Of a stretch of 42,017 bases of DNA, positions 15,153-25,160 are shown piece after piece (positions within the stretch are counted from its first letter, which is position 1; each line of letters opens with the position of its first letter). The DNA is taken from contig JAKISX010000007.1 in NCBI GenBank assembly GCA_021648405.1, forward strand, positions 1 through 42,017, in the 5' to 3' direction. Source of the stretch: Sulfurimonas sp. (lineage in GTDB: Bacteria; Campylobacterota; Campylobacteria; Campylobacterales; Sulfurimonadaceae). Position numbers and translations under genes: made by a program. A model generated the notes under the pieces. The model searched no databases. It was not told the DNA's origin and saw nothing but the letters and a program-made list of their open reading frames with translations.

Positions 15153-18100
15153 ATTTTACAATTCTCCATCATTTCTTTTAGTTTCTTTTTCAGCATATTA
15201 TTCTGCATAACTTGCGTATCTTTATCAATTTTTTTATCTGTAGTCTTTTGTTGCATATCTATCATCTTGCTTATTTCGTTTATTGCACGATATGATATAT
15301 TCTTTGGTTCCAAGACTATATTAACATCATTGAATGCCAATCTTAAAATATCTTGCATAATGATTAGTATATCAGAACCAAGTTTAGAAAGACTTGACCT
15401 ACCAGCTTTAGCTGAATTTAAATATCTTACCAATTTAGGATTAGTAATTATTTCTGTAGAAAATTCAAATATATCAAGCTTCCAATTGTTACCAATCTTC
15501 TCATCATTACCCTCTTTTTTTGCATATTTAAGTGCTAATTCGTAGAGTCTATTCAGTTTTTTAACAGATGCATTATTTGGGTTATTATGTATAAAAGATT
15601 TTGTTAAAACATGACCAGCTTCATGAAGAACAATATTTCTCAATTCCATTTCTTTAGATAAAGTTTTGAGTTCATTCAATACATCTGACTTCACAATGTC
15701 TTTTCCATCAAATTCTTTAATAATTTTTATCCCGTTTTCTATATTATTAAACATATCTATGATGTCATTATTGTAGACGCTTCTGTCCTTTTCATTAGTT
15801 TTAATTGATACCTTGTAGTGCTTATCTATTCTTCTTAGTTGTGACTTAAGTTCTGCTATTTTAGTATTCTTAACAATAGATACAAGCTTGCCCATATCTT
15901 TTGTACTATCAAGTATTTCTTTTGAAGCATTTATGTCGATTACTGTTATTTTATTATCAAGTACATAGCCTAGGTTATGCCTTGCAATATCTTCCCCTGT
16001 GAACATTGCAGACCATAATGCAAGTAAAGGACTTTCTTTTTTTACACCAGCACCAGTTACAGCAGACAGTTTTCCGAAAATTAAATCATTATATTTATTT
16101 TTTATTTTCTTCATCTCTGAAATTCTCTTCTCTCTAGTTGTTTCTCTAGTTGTTTCTCTAGTTGTTTCTCTAGTTGTTTCACTAGTTGTTTCACTAGTTG
16201 TTTCAATTCCACTTATATATTCTGTTGAACTTGGTCCACCAAAGTTTGAGACTGTTAGCCTTCTTTCGCCATTTGCACCATAAAGTTCAACTCTTCCATC
16301 AGATACTTGCTTGTTTTTATCTTGCATATCTAGCAGTATGTCATAAGCAGTTAAAGTTTCATTGTCGCCGTCTCTATATACTTCTATCTTTATTTGGTCG
16401 AGTTCTGCATCAGATAAATTATCAATAGTTTGCTCAAGAGAAACTAAAAATTCATTAACGAGATTGTAGTTCTTATTAACATCATATGCTGCTTTATTTA
16501 AAGATCTGATAGATTCTTTAAAATTATTGCCCAGAACCACAGCATCATGTATTCCAAGCATACCTCCATTAGATATTAGTTCGGAGATTATTGCTCCATC
16601 TATCCAGTGCATTGGCAGTACTGCACCCTTTGCATGTGCTTCATCAAATTCTCTAATCATATATTGTACACTCTGAGAAACATAGTTTTCGTCATTATTG
16701 TTTTTTATTAACAGTGATCCATTATCAACATAAGACGCACTAGTGTCCATTATCTTAGTATCTATTATAGACATTCCATTTGATCTTGATGAACTATTTG
16801 GACCTTTTACTAATGGGAACAGCTTCTCTAGACTTAAGATTATTCTATCTACTTCGCTTTGTGAAAGAGGACGACCAAGCTCACTTTCAAGTTTGTCAGA
16901 TTCGCTTTTAAGTCTATTGATGAATCCATTAAACATAACCTTAGTGCTGTTGATTATTGATTCATTTATAGAACTAAGCTCTCCAAAGTCTTTATTCATG
17001 AATTTTTCAGTTTCTCTTCCGTATGTTGCATTTATTAATGAACTAACCTCTGCTAATAAACTTTTATTATTAACAAAAATTCTTTCGACTCCCTTGGTTC
17101 TTAGCTCGTCTTTAATTTGCTCTATATTTTCTTTATTTATTCCAAGATAATTTATGATATTTGAATCCATATCATATGCATCGTTTAATATACCAGATAA
17201 GATATTGATTGATAAATCATCAGATAGGTTGTTTCTGATTCTATTTATTGAAGCTCCGTATCCAAAAATCATAAATGGATATTTCATCATATTTCTACCA
17301 GAAGAAGTAACATCGCCATCTTCATCAAGAAGCAATGGTATAGCAGTTGAATTTAAATTCCAGTCTTCTTTCATTGACTGCAATGCTTGAGTTTTTCTAT
17401 TGTCTACATCACCATCTCTATTATATACAACATCAAGATCGCTAGCACTACTTATACCAAGAACAAGTGTCTTGTATGAATCTATGATACTACCGTTGTG
17501 TATCATATCATTAACTCCAGTTTCAGAGCCTATATCATATGCAAAGATTCCTGTTTTTTCCATATAGTTTTCAAGATTATCTCCTAGAACTGGAGTTTGC
17601 ATTAATTTATTTGCAAAACCAGATGTAATAGAATCATATTCAGAAACCATCGTTGAACTAAATGTAGTATTTCCAGAATCAATTGCATCTTTGTATTTCT
17701 TTAATGATGCTATTGACTGCATAGCATGACCAATGCTATCTATGTCGTCACTATTTTTTACTCTATCGATAATAATTTTTATATCTGTGTTTAAAATATC
17801 ATCAGCAGCTTTAATTATTTCTTTAGTTGATATTTTATCAATACTTACTCCTAACCCTTGAGCCAATCCAAATTTGAAATAAATAAACTCTTCACTATTT
17901 ATATCCCATTCATTTTCAGTAGATGCACTAGGTAGAACCAGCCATCTGTGTAATGTACTAGACTGTGGATTTATACCAGCACTATCTAGATTAAATCTAC
18001 CATTTTCTGTAAACATCCAATTGAAAAATATCTTGTTATCTATTTCTTCAGATTTAATTCTATTATGCAAAACAATCAATTCGTCATATTCTTTTTCAAG

Positions 18101-21100
18101 TTCACGGTTCAAGCTAACTTGTGAATCAACCTCATCTAGTAGATATTTATTTGATTTTTCCATCTCATCAGTATTCTTGAAACCAACTTTCTTTAAATAT
18201 AGAGTTCTGCCGTCTTCTCCAGAAAACATATCTGCAAATTCATCCATCGCATCGCTTACGACTTTGTATTCTTCTTTTTCCAAAGACTTAAGTGTCTCTT
18301 GGCTTTTTTCTGGTATTTTCCATAAGCTCACACGAAGCTTAGAGTAGTCTTTATCTTTATTATATGGAGAGAATATTTTATAATCTTTAGTTATTGGGTC
18401 TATATCAAGAGATGACTGTACTGCTTTTACAAGAACACTAAGATCTTTATATCTCTCAGTCATGGACTCAAGTGATGCAATCATTGGTATATTTGCTTTA
18501 ACATTTAATTCTTTCTCATCAGGATATAAAGCATTCCAATCTTTTGATGATATTCTGCTATCATTTATATTCTGAATCATGCCAGATTCGTTCATATATG
18601 CTATGACAATCATTCCAGCATCTCCGATAATTTTATCAACAATTTCTCTTGGAACGTTTTCACTGTCTATCTTAATTCCTAAAGTTGACAATAAATTATT
18701 ACCAAGACTGTGTGCTATTACTTTTCTAAAGCTTCCAGCTTCTTTTAATAAATTCATTTCTTCTGAACTGACCTGTGAGTCACTTACATACCCAAGCATT
18801 CTTGATATGTCTCTCTTGCTGTTGTATAGATTTTGACCAGCAGATGTGCTCAGCCATTCATCTCCAGTCATCTGCACTCCCATTGCTACAGTATCATTAA
18901 CATTGCCATTTTTATCAAATAGTATGCCACTAAATGGACTGTCAAACAATTGCATCTCTGCGTTAATTGTAGTCTTGTCTTTGAAACTTTTTGTTTTTAA
19001 TTTTATAGACCTCTCTATTGTAGCTTTAGCGGAACTGAAATGTTCAAGAAAAATATTCTTTACATTATCATCCATTAATTCGGCTAAATCTTCAACCTTA
19101 GCGGAGCCAATTATACTAGGAGAAGTTGTTATTATTTCTCTTATGTTTAATATCTGTTGATATCCGCTCTTGCTTTTTCTAAACTTTTTCTCAGATTTTA
19201 GTCCATTATTAATCGCGTCATCTATCATAACTGAACTAAATAATTTGCTACGCAATTTCTTTATTTCAACAGGCAATGATTCAAGCTTGGTTCTTCTAAT
19301 GTTTTTTGATCTGCTAATATTATTTTTAATTTTATTTATTTGCATTATAATTGACATAGCCTTGGATGCAGCCTTAGAACCTGTGTCAATAGATGCATCA
19401 CTAGAATCACTTTTAGTAAAATTATCTTTTATTGTTTTATATAAGTCTTTCTTTAATTCTCTGTTTCTTATTATCTCTTTTTCTGCAAATTTTAATTTAT
19501 TTTCAAGAGATTTAATAGACTTACTAATCTCTCCCTTATCGTTTCCTTGTACAAATCTATAGACAATATTGTGAAGACCTTTTAGTGCTACCGCTAGCTT
19601 TGTCATACCTGCAACAATATCTTTGCTGTGCTTGTCTATAATAGACATCTCAGCATCAAGTTTTCCATCTATTAATAGTTGCTTCTCAACATCTTCTAGT
19701 CCAGATATCATCTCTTCTCTAGCATTAGTTATAGATGTATCAGATTCTTGTATTTTTTTAACTCTATTGCTTATTGTCTTATCTAGTTTTTTTGCAATTT
19801 CTTTTTTCTTCTCGCTAAGTGTTGATATTTGAGACTTAAGACTCTCTACTGAATTGATATTTTTTCTTATCGCATTATCAGCCTGCATTAGAGATTTTGC
19901 TACAGCACCATCAACAAATGAATTCAATAAACTTTTCTTTTCATCTAAATTGTTTTTGTATTTTTTAAGTAATTTATTTATTCTAATATTTATTATTTTT
20001 TTTCGTTCTCTATTCTTTGATAGTAATTGTAGGTCGCTATTTAGAGAACTTGTACTTGACTTAGCAATAAAATTATCATCTTTTTTCTCAACTTTGCCTA
20101 CACTCCTCTGGTTCTGAGAAGCAATATTCGAGTCTTTTTGTTTTTTAGCAATGTCTTTTATAACTTTAGGGGAAGTTTTATTTTTTATATTTTTCTTTTT
20201 CTCTTTCTCAATACTCTTTCCTAATTCCTTGCCCATTTGATTATCTATGCTCTTGATTCTTGCAGCGTCTTCATCAAGTTCTGATAGTTGTTTTTTTATC
20301 TTTGATATTAAATCTAATTCATCACTTGTAGGTGTTTTTATTGAATTTAATTCATTTAGCTTATTACTTAACTTTTTTGTATCTACTGTTTTATCTATGG
20401 ATACTGCTCTTTTTTTTGAGTCACGACTCTTCTTAGATTTAATTCTTTCTATACCAGCAATATTCTTGCTTATTGAATCTTTTAAGTCATCAATTGCAAG
20501 CTCTTCATATGCATTAAGATTATCTTTATTCTGTAGCTTCTCAAGCTTTGCTTCTACTCTTTTTATATTAGATTCATATCTAGCTTTATCAGCAGAGTCT
20601 TCTACAACTATTGAATTATCATACTCTCTTGTGTGGTTTACTGATGCTAATAGATTGTCTATATGAACCACAGATTCATGCATCGACCTCATTATATTTA
20701 ATACATTTGATTCTTGGTCAACTATGCCAAGCTCTTCTTTTACTGATGCTGGTAAATCAACATCTTTTGCAACATCTATAGCACTGATATTTTTTTTACT
20801 ATGTGATGGTCTAAAGTTACCTTTATTTAAAGATCTTATTGATGCTACTATAATCTTGTTTGACTCAACACTATCTTTCTCACTACTCAGAACCAGCGAA
20901 GCAATCTCTTCTATTCTAGAGAATAGTTCATCATATTTAACGGCATATCTATTGAGTCTTCTTTCTTGTGTGTAGCCTCTTCTCTGGATCTTCTTTATTA
21001 ATTCAATAGCTCTCTCTTTGTTGTTTTTAGATAACGCTGAGCGATACCCAGCGAAATTACTGATAATTCCATTCTTGCCATGATATATTTCATACTGAAC

Positions 21101-23629
21101 AGAATTTGAATCTTTACTAACTGATTTCATGTCTCTTAATGCGAAATCTGGAAGAGCACTGTTCAAAGTTGATTGTAGCTCAATACCATCAACAGAAAAT
21201 AGTTCTGCAAGTTTATTTATAGTTCCAGCACTCAGCCCAATAGTATGAGTATCAGTACGAGTTGTTTCAGAAACTACAGTTTCTTTTTCTGGTACCTGCT
21301 CGCGATTTTCTGTAATCGGAACTGCCTCTTCATTATTAATATTAATGTTTTCTTCGACTACTCTATCTGTATATGTATCAACATCATCGCCCATCATTAG
21401 GTCTATGCCATCGTCAGCCTCAACATTTTCTCTTTGCATATATGATGGATTTTCCATTGCACTAATTCTAGCTATTTCCATCCTGTCATTAATATCTATT
21501 AATTTTATTTTTTCTTTAAATATTTTAAATTCTTCTGAATCAACACCTGTCTGCTCAACATCCTTTCCGATTGCTATCATGTCATTGATTGCATCACTTC
21601 TCTTTTTCTCCATATCTATTTCTAGTTGGTCAATGTTTTCTATTTTGACATCTTTGACATCACTATCTCTAGCATTCTTTGCATCTATAATTACACTTAA
21701 TTCTCTAACTTCTTTTAGCACTGAAATTGGGCTATCATCTTTTTTTGTACTGAAAGATTGTTTTATCGTTTCAAATCTCATGTCGAGGTCTTCGTTGCTC
21801 ATATTACTATAGTCTACATTTATCGGGGGATCGTCTTCCTCTTTAGTTTCCTCTTTGTCTTCTTTTTTATCTTTAGTTCTTGGCTTCAAGCTTACCATTG
21901 ATTTAAGATTTGACATATTTGGCACCATAGAACCAGCGACTTGCATTTGAACTGCACCAGATGCACCAAGCAACCCACCAGTGGCTCTGTCTAGTTTGTT
22001 TGCTTCACTAGTCCAAACATCACTAATAGAAACTCCAGTTTCTTTACCAAACTGCTGATTCACCTGCTCTATAAATGTTTGCATGTACTCTGTCGCAGCT
22101 TCTGCACCAGCACCAGCAGATAGTGCTAAAGTTATCTGTGCTAACCCTTTTCCAGCAGTAGCTAATTCTTTTTTGGTGGCACCGCCTACAGCTTGTATTA
22201 AACCATTTTTTACAGTCCCATCAAAAAATAATCTTTTATCTACAGCTCTATTCAAACTATTTAATAAAAGATTGCCACCAAAAGCCATCATTATTTTTCC
22301 AGCACCAACATCTTCTTTGTTTATTGCTGCAAGTTCTGCATACTTATCTAGATCATCATTTGTAGTACCAGCACTTACACCTATTAGTCCGAGATTTTCA
22401 TTAACCTTATCTAATGCTTTCTTTAGTATCCCATTGCCACTAGCTAGTCTTCTATACTCAAGTGCCTGTTCTGTTAATTCTTTTACTGCTTTAGTGTCTC
22501 CAGCTTTTTCTGCTAATTTTACTCCCTTGGCTGCATTGGCTGCCTTGGATGCAAAACCTGCTGGTCCACCAACCATTAACGAAATCATGTAACCAAATGA
22601 TTCTCCAAGAAATTCTGGAGTTTGTGCTGCCTCAAATACTACATCTACTACTCCAGCAGCGGTCCATCCATTTTGATTCATAACGCTTATTTTGTCTTTT
22701 GCGACTGAAGATGCATCTGATGTAAAACTTCTATTATATCCGAAGAAATCATCTACTTGTTTAGTTTTTTCTTCGTCAGTTCCTAGATCATAATCCAAGA
22801 TAAATTCTGAAGCTAAATCGGCAATGTCGTAAGCAGCACCAGCGAATACTGAACCTGCCCCCTTTGCTACATTTATTGCTCTATCTGCTGGAGTTAAATT
22901 ACTATTAAATATTTTATCAATTTCAGCAAGCTTCTTTTCATCTGATAGATACTTTGGAATTGCTGGCATAAATGTATCGTCGCCTAGTGCAGATTCGTTT
23001 GACTTATAGTCTATATTCCACATAGGTGCATTTGCTGTGGTGTATTCTGATGCACCACTACCTAGTTTATCAGATAGCTTTTGTCTTTTAAAGTCTGCAA
23101 TAGTGCTTCCACCAACTCTGTTTTCTATTTGACCCTTATTACTGTGTATTAAAAATTCAATTTCATCTGCAATTTTCGATGGTAATCTAATATCAGAGAT
23201 TGGACCATCATCAACAGTAACACCCTCAGAACCAGGAGCCCATCCATAGCCTTTTCCATCTGGAACAAATCTAGATTCATACCCTCTCGAAGCTACCCCA
23301 ACTTTCATATTCCCAGATTCAGTATTATCTGTATATAAACTTTTACTATCTCCATCAAAATTAACTTCATTATAGTTACCGAAGAATCCTTTTTTGTTTT
23401 GATACAGAGAACCATCATCTCTTTCAAATATTTGATTATCTTCGGTTAGTTTTTTAACTTGGAATTGTAATTGCTTTGCAGTGAGTGTATTAGCATCTGG
23501 AGGAGCTAGCCTGTCAATTTTACTTTCTTTTGATAAATATAGTCTTTCGTCTAATTTTGCAGATGACATCATGTCATCTTTTTGTGAATCTAGATCAGAA
23601 AAATATTTTTCCATATTGAATTCTGACAT
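15149..23629 (-). CDS. virion-encapsidated RNA polymerase (N4 gp50-like)
   Basis: A 2826-aa single-subunit RNA polymerase. Motifs: TENGR (Thr1874-Arg1878) followed by INPQSSTLHRWL; motif A EYDSITSGFA (Asp1999); motif B R2112-x3-K2116-x7-Y2124-G2125, the same spacing as T7 R627/K631/Y639; motif C GIHDAVV (His2361, Asp2362). The gaps between motifs are close to those of the N4 mini-vRNAP. The N-terminal 600 residues include Ala/Gly-rich hydrophobic stretches; about 600-1450 is charged coiled coil. A 12-bp repeat encodes an ETT(S/R) linker at 2476-2500, followed by a domain with HEAGH (2669-2673) and Glu2722. In N4 this protein is injected with the DNA and transcribes early genes from hairpin promoters on single-stranded DNA. 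Confidence 0.93.
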   Translation of the reverse strand: MSEFNMEKYFSDLDSQKDDMMSSAKLDERLYLSKESKIDRLAPPDANTLTAKQLQFQVKKLTEDNQIFERDDGSLYQNKKGFFGNYNEVNFDGDSKSLYTDNTESGNMKVGVASRGYESRFVPDGKGYGWAPGSEGVTVDDGPISDIRLPSKIADEIEFLIHSNKGQIENRVGGSTIADFKRQKLSDKLGSGASEYTTANAPMWNIDYKSNESALGDDTFMPAIPKYLSDEKKLAEIDKIFNSNLTPADRAINVAKGAGSVFAGAAYDIADLASEFILDYDLGTDEEKTKQVDDFFGYNRSFTSDASSVAKDKISVMNQNGWTAAGVVDVVFEAAQTPEFLGESFGYMISLMVGGPAGFASKAANAAKGVKLAEKAGDTKAVKELTEQALEYRRLASGNGILKKALDKVNENLGLIGVSAGTTNDDLDKYAELAAINKEDVGAGKIMMAFGGNLLLNSLNRAVDKRLFFDGTVKNGLIQAVGGATKKELATAGKGLAQITLALSAGAGAEAATEYMQTFIEQVNQQFGKETGVSISDVWTSEANKLDRATGGLLGASGAVQMQVAGSMVPNMSNLKSMVSLKPRTKDKKEDKEETKEEDDPPINVDYSNMSNEDLDMRFETIKQSFSTKKDDSPISVLKEVRELSVIIDAKNARDSDVKDVKIENIDQLEIDMEKKRSDAINDMIAIGKDVEQTGVDSEEFKIFKEKIKLIDINDRMEIARISAMENPSYMQRENVEADDGIDLMMGDDVDTYTDRVVEENININNEEAVPITENREQVPEKETVVSETTRTDTHTIGLSAGTINKLAELFSVDGIELQSTLNSALPDFALRDMKSVSKDSNSVQYEIYHGKNGIISNFAGYRSALSKNNKERAIELIKKIQRRGYTQERRLNRYAVKYDELFSRIEEIASLVLSSEKDSVESNKIIVASIRSLNKGNFRPSHSKKNISAIDVAKDVDLPASVKEELGIVDQESNVLNIMRSMHESVVHIDNLLASVNHTREYDNSIVVEDSADKARYESNIKRVEAKLEKLQNKDNLNAYEELAIDDLKDSISKNIAGIERIKSKKSRDSKKRAVSIDKTVDTKKLSNKLNELNSIKTPTSDELDLISKIKKQLSELDEDAARIKSIDNQMGKELGKSIEKEKKKNIKNKTSPKVIKDIAKKQKDSNIASQNQRSVGKVEKKDDNFIAKSSTSSLNSDLQLLSKNRERKKIINIRINKLLKKYKNNLDEKKSLLNSFVDGAVAKSLMQADNAIRKNINSVESLKSQISTLSEKKKEIAKKLDKTISNRVKKIQESDTSITNAREEMISGLEDVEKQLLIDGKLDAEMSIIDKHSKDIVAGMTKLAVALKGLHNIVYRFVQGNDKGEISKSIKSLENKLKFAEKEIIRNRELKKDLYKTIKDNFTKSDSSDASIDTGSKAASKAMSIIMQINKIKNNISRSKNIRRTKLESLPVEIKKLRSKLFSSVMIDDAINNGLKSEKKFRKSKSGYQQILNIREIITTSPSIIGSAKVEDLAELMDDNVKNIFLEHFSSAKATIERSIKLKTKSFKDKTTINAEMQLFDSPFSGILFDKNGNVNDTVAMGVQMTGDEWLSTSAGQNLYNSKRDISRMLGYVSDSQVSSEEMNLLKEAGSFRKVIAHSLGNNLLSTLGIKIDSENVPREIVDKIIGDAGMIVIAYMNESGMIQNINDSRISSKDWNALYPDEKELNVKANIPMIASLESMTERYKDLSVLVKAVQSSLDIDPITKDYKIFSPYNKDKDYSKLRVSLWKIPEKSQETLKSLEKEEYKVVSDAMDEFADMFSGEDGRTLYLKKVGFKNTDEMEKSNKYLLDEVDSQVSLNRELEKEYDELIVLHNRIKSEEIDNKIFFNWMFTENGRFNLDSAGINPQSSTLHRWLVLPSASTENEWDINSEEFIYFKFGLAQGLGVSIDKISTKEIIKAADDILNTDIKIIIDRVKNSDDIDSIGHAMQSIASLKKYKDAIDSGNTTFSSTMVSEYDSITSGFANKLMQTPVLGDNLENYMEKTGIFAYDIGSETGVNDMIHNGSIIDSYKTLVLGISSASDLDVVYNRDGDVDNRKTQALQSMKEDWNLNSTAIPLLLDEDGDVTSSGRNMMKYPFMIFGYGASINRIRNNLSDDLSINILSGILNDAYDMDSNIINYLGINKENIEQIKDELRTKGVERIFVNNKSLLAEVSSLINATYGRETEKFMNKDFGELSSINESIINSTKVMFNGFINRLKSESDKLESELGRPLSQSEVDRIILSLEKLFPLVKGPNSSSRSNGMSIIDTKIMDTSASYVDNGSLLIKNNNDENYVSQSVQYMIREFDEAHAKGAVLPMHWIDGAIISELISNGGMLGIHDAVVLGNNFKESIRSLNKAAYDVNKNYNLVNEFLVSLEQTIDNLSDAELDQIKIEVYRDGDNETLTAYDILLDMQDKNKQVSDGRVELYGANGERRLTVSNFGGPSSTEYISGIETTSETTSETTRETTRETTRETTREKRISEMKKIKNKYNDLIFGKLSAVTGAGVKKESPLLALWSAMFTGEDIARHNLGYVLDNKITVIDINASKEILDSTKDMGKLVSIVKNTKIAELKSQLRRIDKHYKVSIKTNEKDRSVYNNDIIDMFNNIENGIKIIKEFDGKDIVKSDVLNELKTLSKEMELRNIVLHEAGHVLTKSFIHNNPNNASVKKLNRLYELALKYAKKEGNDEKIGNNWKLDIFEFSTEIITNPKLVRYLNSAKAGRSSLSKLGSDILIIMQDILRLAFNDVNIVLEPKNISYRAINEISKMIDMQQKTTDKKIDKDTQVMQNNMLKKKLKEMMENCKI
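16129..16204 (-). repeat. 12-bp tandem repeat, six units, inside vRNAP gene
   Basis: Six consecutive 12-bp units (TTTCTCTAGTTG or TTTCACTAGTTG on the plus strand) run from 16129 to 16200, with a partial seventh. They encode ETT followed by Ser or Arg and form a linker between the polymerase domain and the C-terminal HExxH domain. Confidence 0.9.
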
Positions 23630-23652
23630 TAAGTATCCTTTTATTAATCAGC

Positions 23653-23661
23653 ATTATAGCA
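23653..23661 (-). promoter_or_regulatory. extended -10 promoter for vRNAP gene
   Basis: Reading leftward the sequence is TGCTATAAT, a perfect -10 with TGN extension, 24 bp before the vRNAP ATG. No -35 match at 16-18 bp. It shares its form with four other late elements in the window. Confidence 0.45.
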
Positions 23662-23690
23662 TCACTTTTGATTGTTTCTTATAAAAGCAA

Positions 23691-25151
23691 TTATTTTAGC
23701 TCGAAATTGCTTTGCACATATTTTCTAAAATCATCCATCACAGTTCCACTCCATTTAGGGAATATTGAATAATCATCGTTTATTATTTCAATTAATGATG
23801 ATGCCTTGCTGTCTGATATATTATACTTATCAATGAACTGCAACAGCTTAAGACTATGGTCGCTATCTATATTCGTGTCAACTAGAGATTTTACGAATTT
23901 AGTACCACCTTTCATTTTGCTTTTCTTGGACTTTTCTTTTTCTATAAATCCATTCATAGCACTAATGGTTTTTATATGGTCTGGAGATTTAGGATACATT
24001 TTTCTAAAAGATATTAGTGTCCGTTGATCATCTAGTTCTTTAATCTGGTTTTTTCTTAAAGCTAATGACTGGTTTACAGTTAATCCTTTTCCAGTTCCAG
24101 TTTTAGGTTTGCCATATATTCCGTCTGCTACCATTTCTACTTGACCCATTGCTGCAATCATGCTAGTTCCAGTTAGTTTATCATTTGATCTTATCGAAGC
24201 CATCGCATCTTTTACAAAATTTGATCTTGTTTTTGCGACACTCTTTGTAGATGAACTACCTTTCTTATTAACTAGCTCTGGTATAGTCATACCAGTAAAC
24301 TTAGTTAAATTATCTTGTGCCTCATTTAGTTTAGATTCCTCCAATGCTCTTTCATGAGCAGCACTATTGTCTATAGGTAGAGCCATTTTCTTGGAATCTC
24401 TTACCTTTGGTTCTTTAATGGTTGGTCTTGCCATTTTTGTTGAAATATTTTTATTTGAATATAATTTTGATAGTGCCTCTTCTTGCTTATCAGCTGGAAG
24501 ATTCTTTCTTATATTTTCAGCTGATTTTTCAACAGCAGCTTCATTTCTAGATGAACTAAACATTTTAGATATACTTTCTTTTCCAGAATTATACAAATCA
24601 CTTATTCCAGTTTCTTTTAAAAATTCAGATATATTAGGCTTAGCCATTAATCCTGGTCTTTCAGATGACATTATCTCTGGCATATTTGCTTTTACAAATT
24701 TACTATCTTCTGCTGAGTAGTCTGTTTTTTGTTTATTCTCATTTCTATATTTTTCAAATAAATTAGAGTATACTTCACCTTGTGCTAGAACATTTGACTC
24801 TAGATTTTTTCTATTCATTTCATTTTCATTAGATATCCTAGCTCTAACACCAGAGTTGTTGCTTGCTGGAATCGTTGTTGTTTTTTGAGTCTGAGGGTTT
24901 AAGTTTCTAAACACATTTGCGATTTCTCTATTTTGATCTTTTTTTTCTAAAAAATCTAATTGTCGTCTATTTTCCTCTGCCTTTCTAATATTATCAAGCT
25001 CTTCTTCTCTTTTTCGAGATAGCTTGAGTTCTTGTGATCTTTCATATTTATCAAGTTGCGAACCAATACCAGCAAACGCAGATTGTAGATTTCTAGTAGG
25101 AGAAACAATTGCACCAGTTGAATAGCTTATATTAGGCTTGAGTAAGCTCAT
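23691..25151 (-). CDS. virion/ejection protein, N4 gp51-like position
   Basis: A 486-aa protein directly upstream of vRNAP. Residues about 35-75 are a charged coiled coil (ERSQELKLSRKREEELDNIR region); the middle is Ser/Lys-rich and probably disordered; the last 180 residues (from LTNFVKD-like helices to a YVQSNFELK end) look helical. No enzyme motif is seen. In N4-like phages the gene next to vRNAP encodes a minor internal or tail protein, and I assign it by position. Likely co-ejected with, or needed to package, vRNAP. Confidence 0.6.
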   Translation of the reverse strand: MSLLKPNISYSTGAIVSPTRNLQSAFAGIGSQLDKYERSQELKLSRKREEELDNIRKAEENRRQLDFLEKKDQNREIANVFRNLNPQTQKTTTIPASNNSGVRARISNENEMNRKNLESNVLAQGEVYSNLFEKYRNENKQKTDYSAEDSKFVKANMPEIMSSERPGLMAKPNISEFLKETGISDLYNSGKESISKMFSSSRNEAAVEKSAENIRKNLPADKQEEALSKLYSNKNISTKMARPTIKEPKVRDSKKMALPIDNSAAHERALEESKLNEAQDNLTKFTGMTIPELVNKKGSSSTKSVAKTRSNFVKDAMASIRSNDKLTGTSMIAAMGQVEMVADGIYGKPKTGTGKGLTVNQSLALRKNQIKELDDQRTLISFRKMYPKSPDHIKTISAMNGFIEKEKSKKSKMKGGTKFVKSLVDTNIDSDHSLKLLQFIDKYNISDSKASSLIEIINDDYSIFPKWSGTVMDDFRKYVQSNFELK

Positions 25152-25160
25152 TATTGTATC

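Noticed and set aside
15140..15155. Programmed frameshift fusing vRNAP to the 1319-aa protein
   Set aside because: The genes overlap as ATGA but no slippery heptamer or downstream structure is evident; termination-reinitiation is the simpler reading.
22083..22592. 169-codon plus-strand frame antisense to the vRNAP gene, and many similar frames in 11-41 kb
   Set aside because: Low-complexity Ser/Ala/Leu translations mirrored from the real minus-strand genes, with no ribosome sites and no family resemblance.
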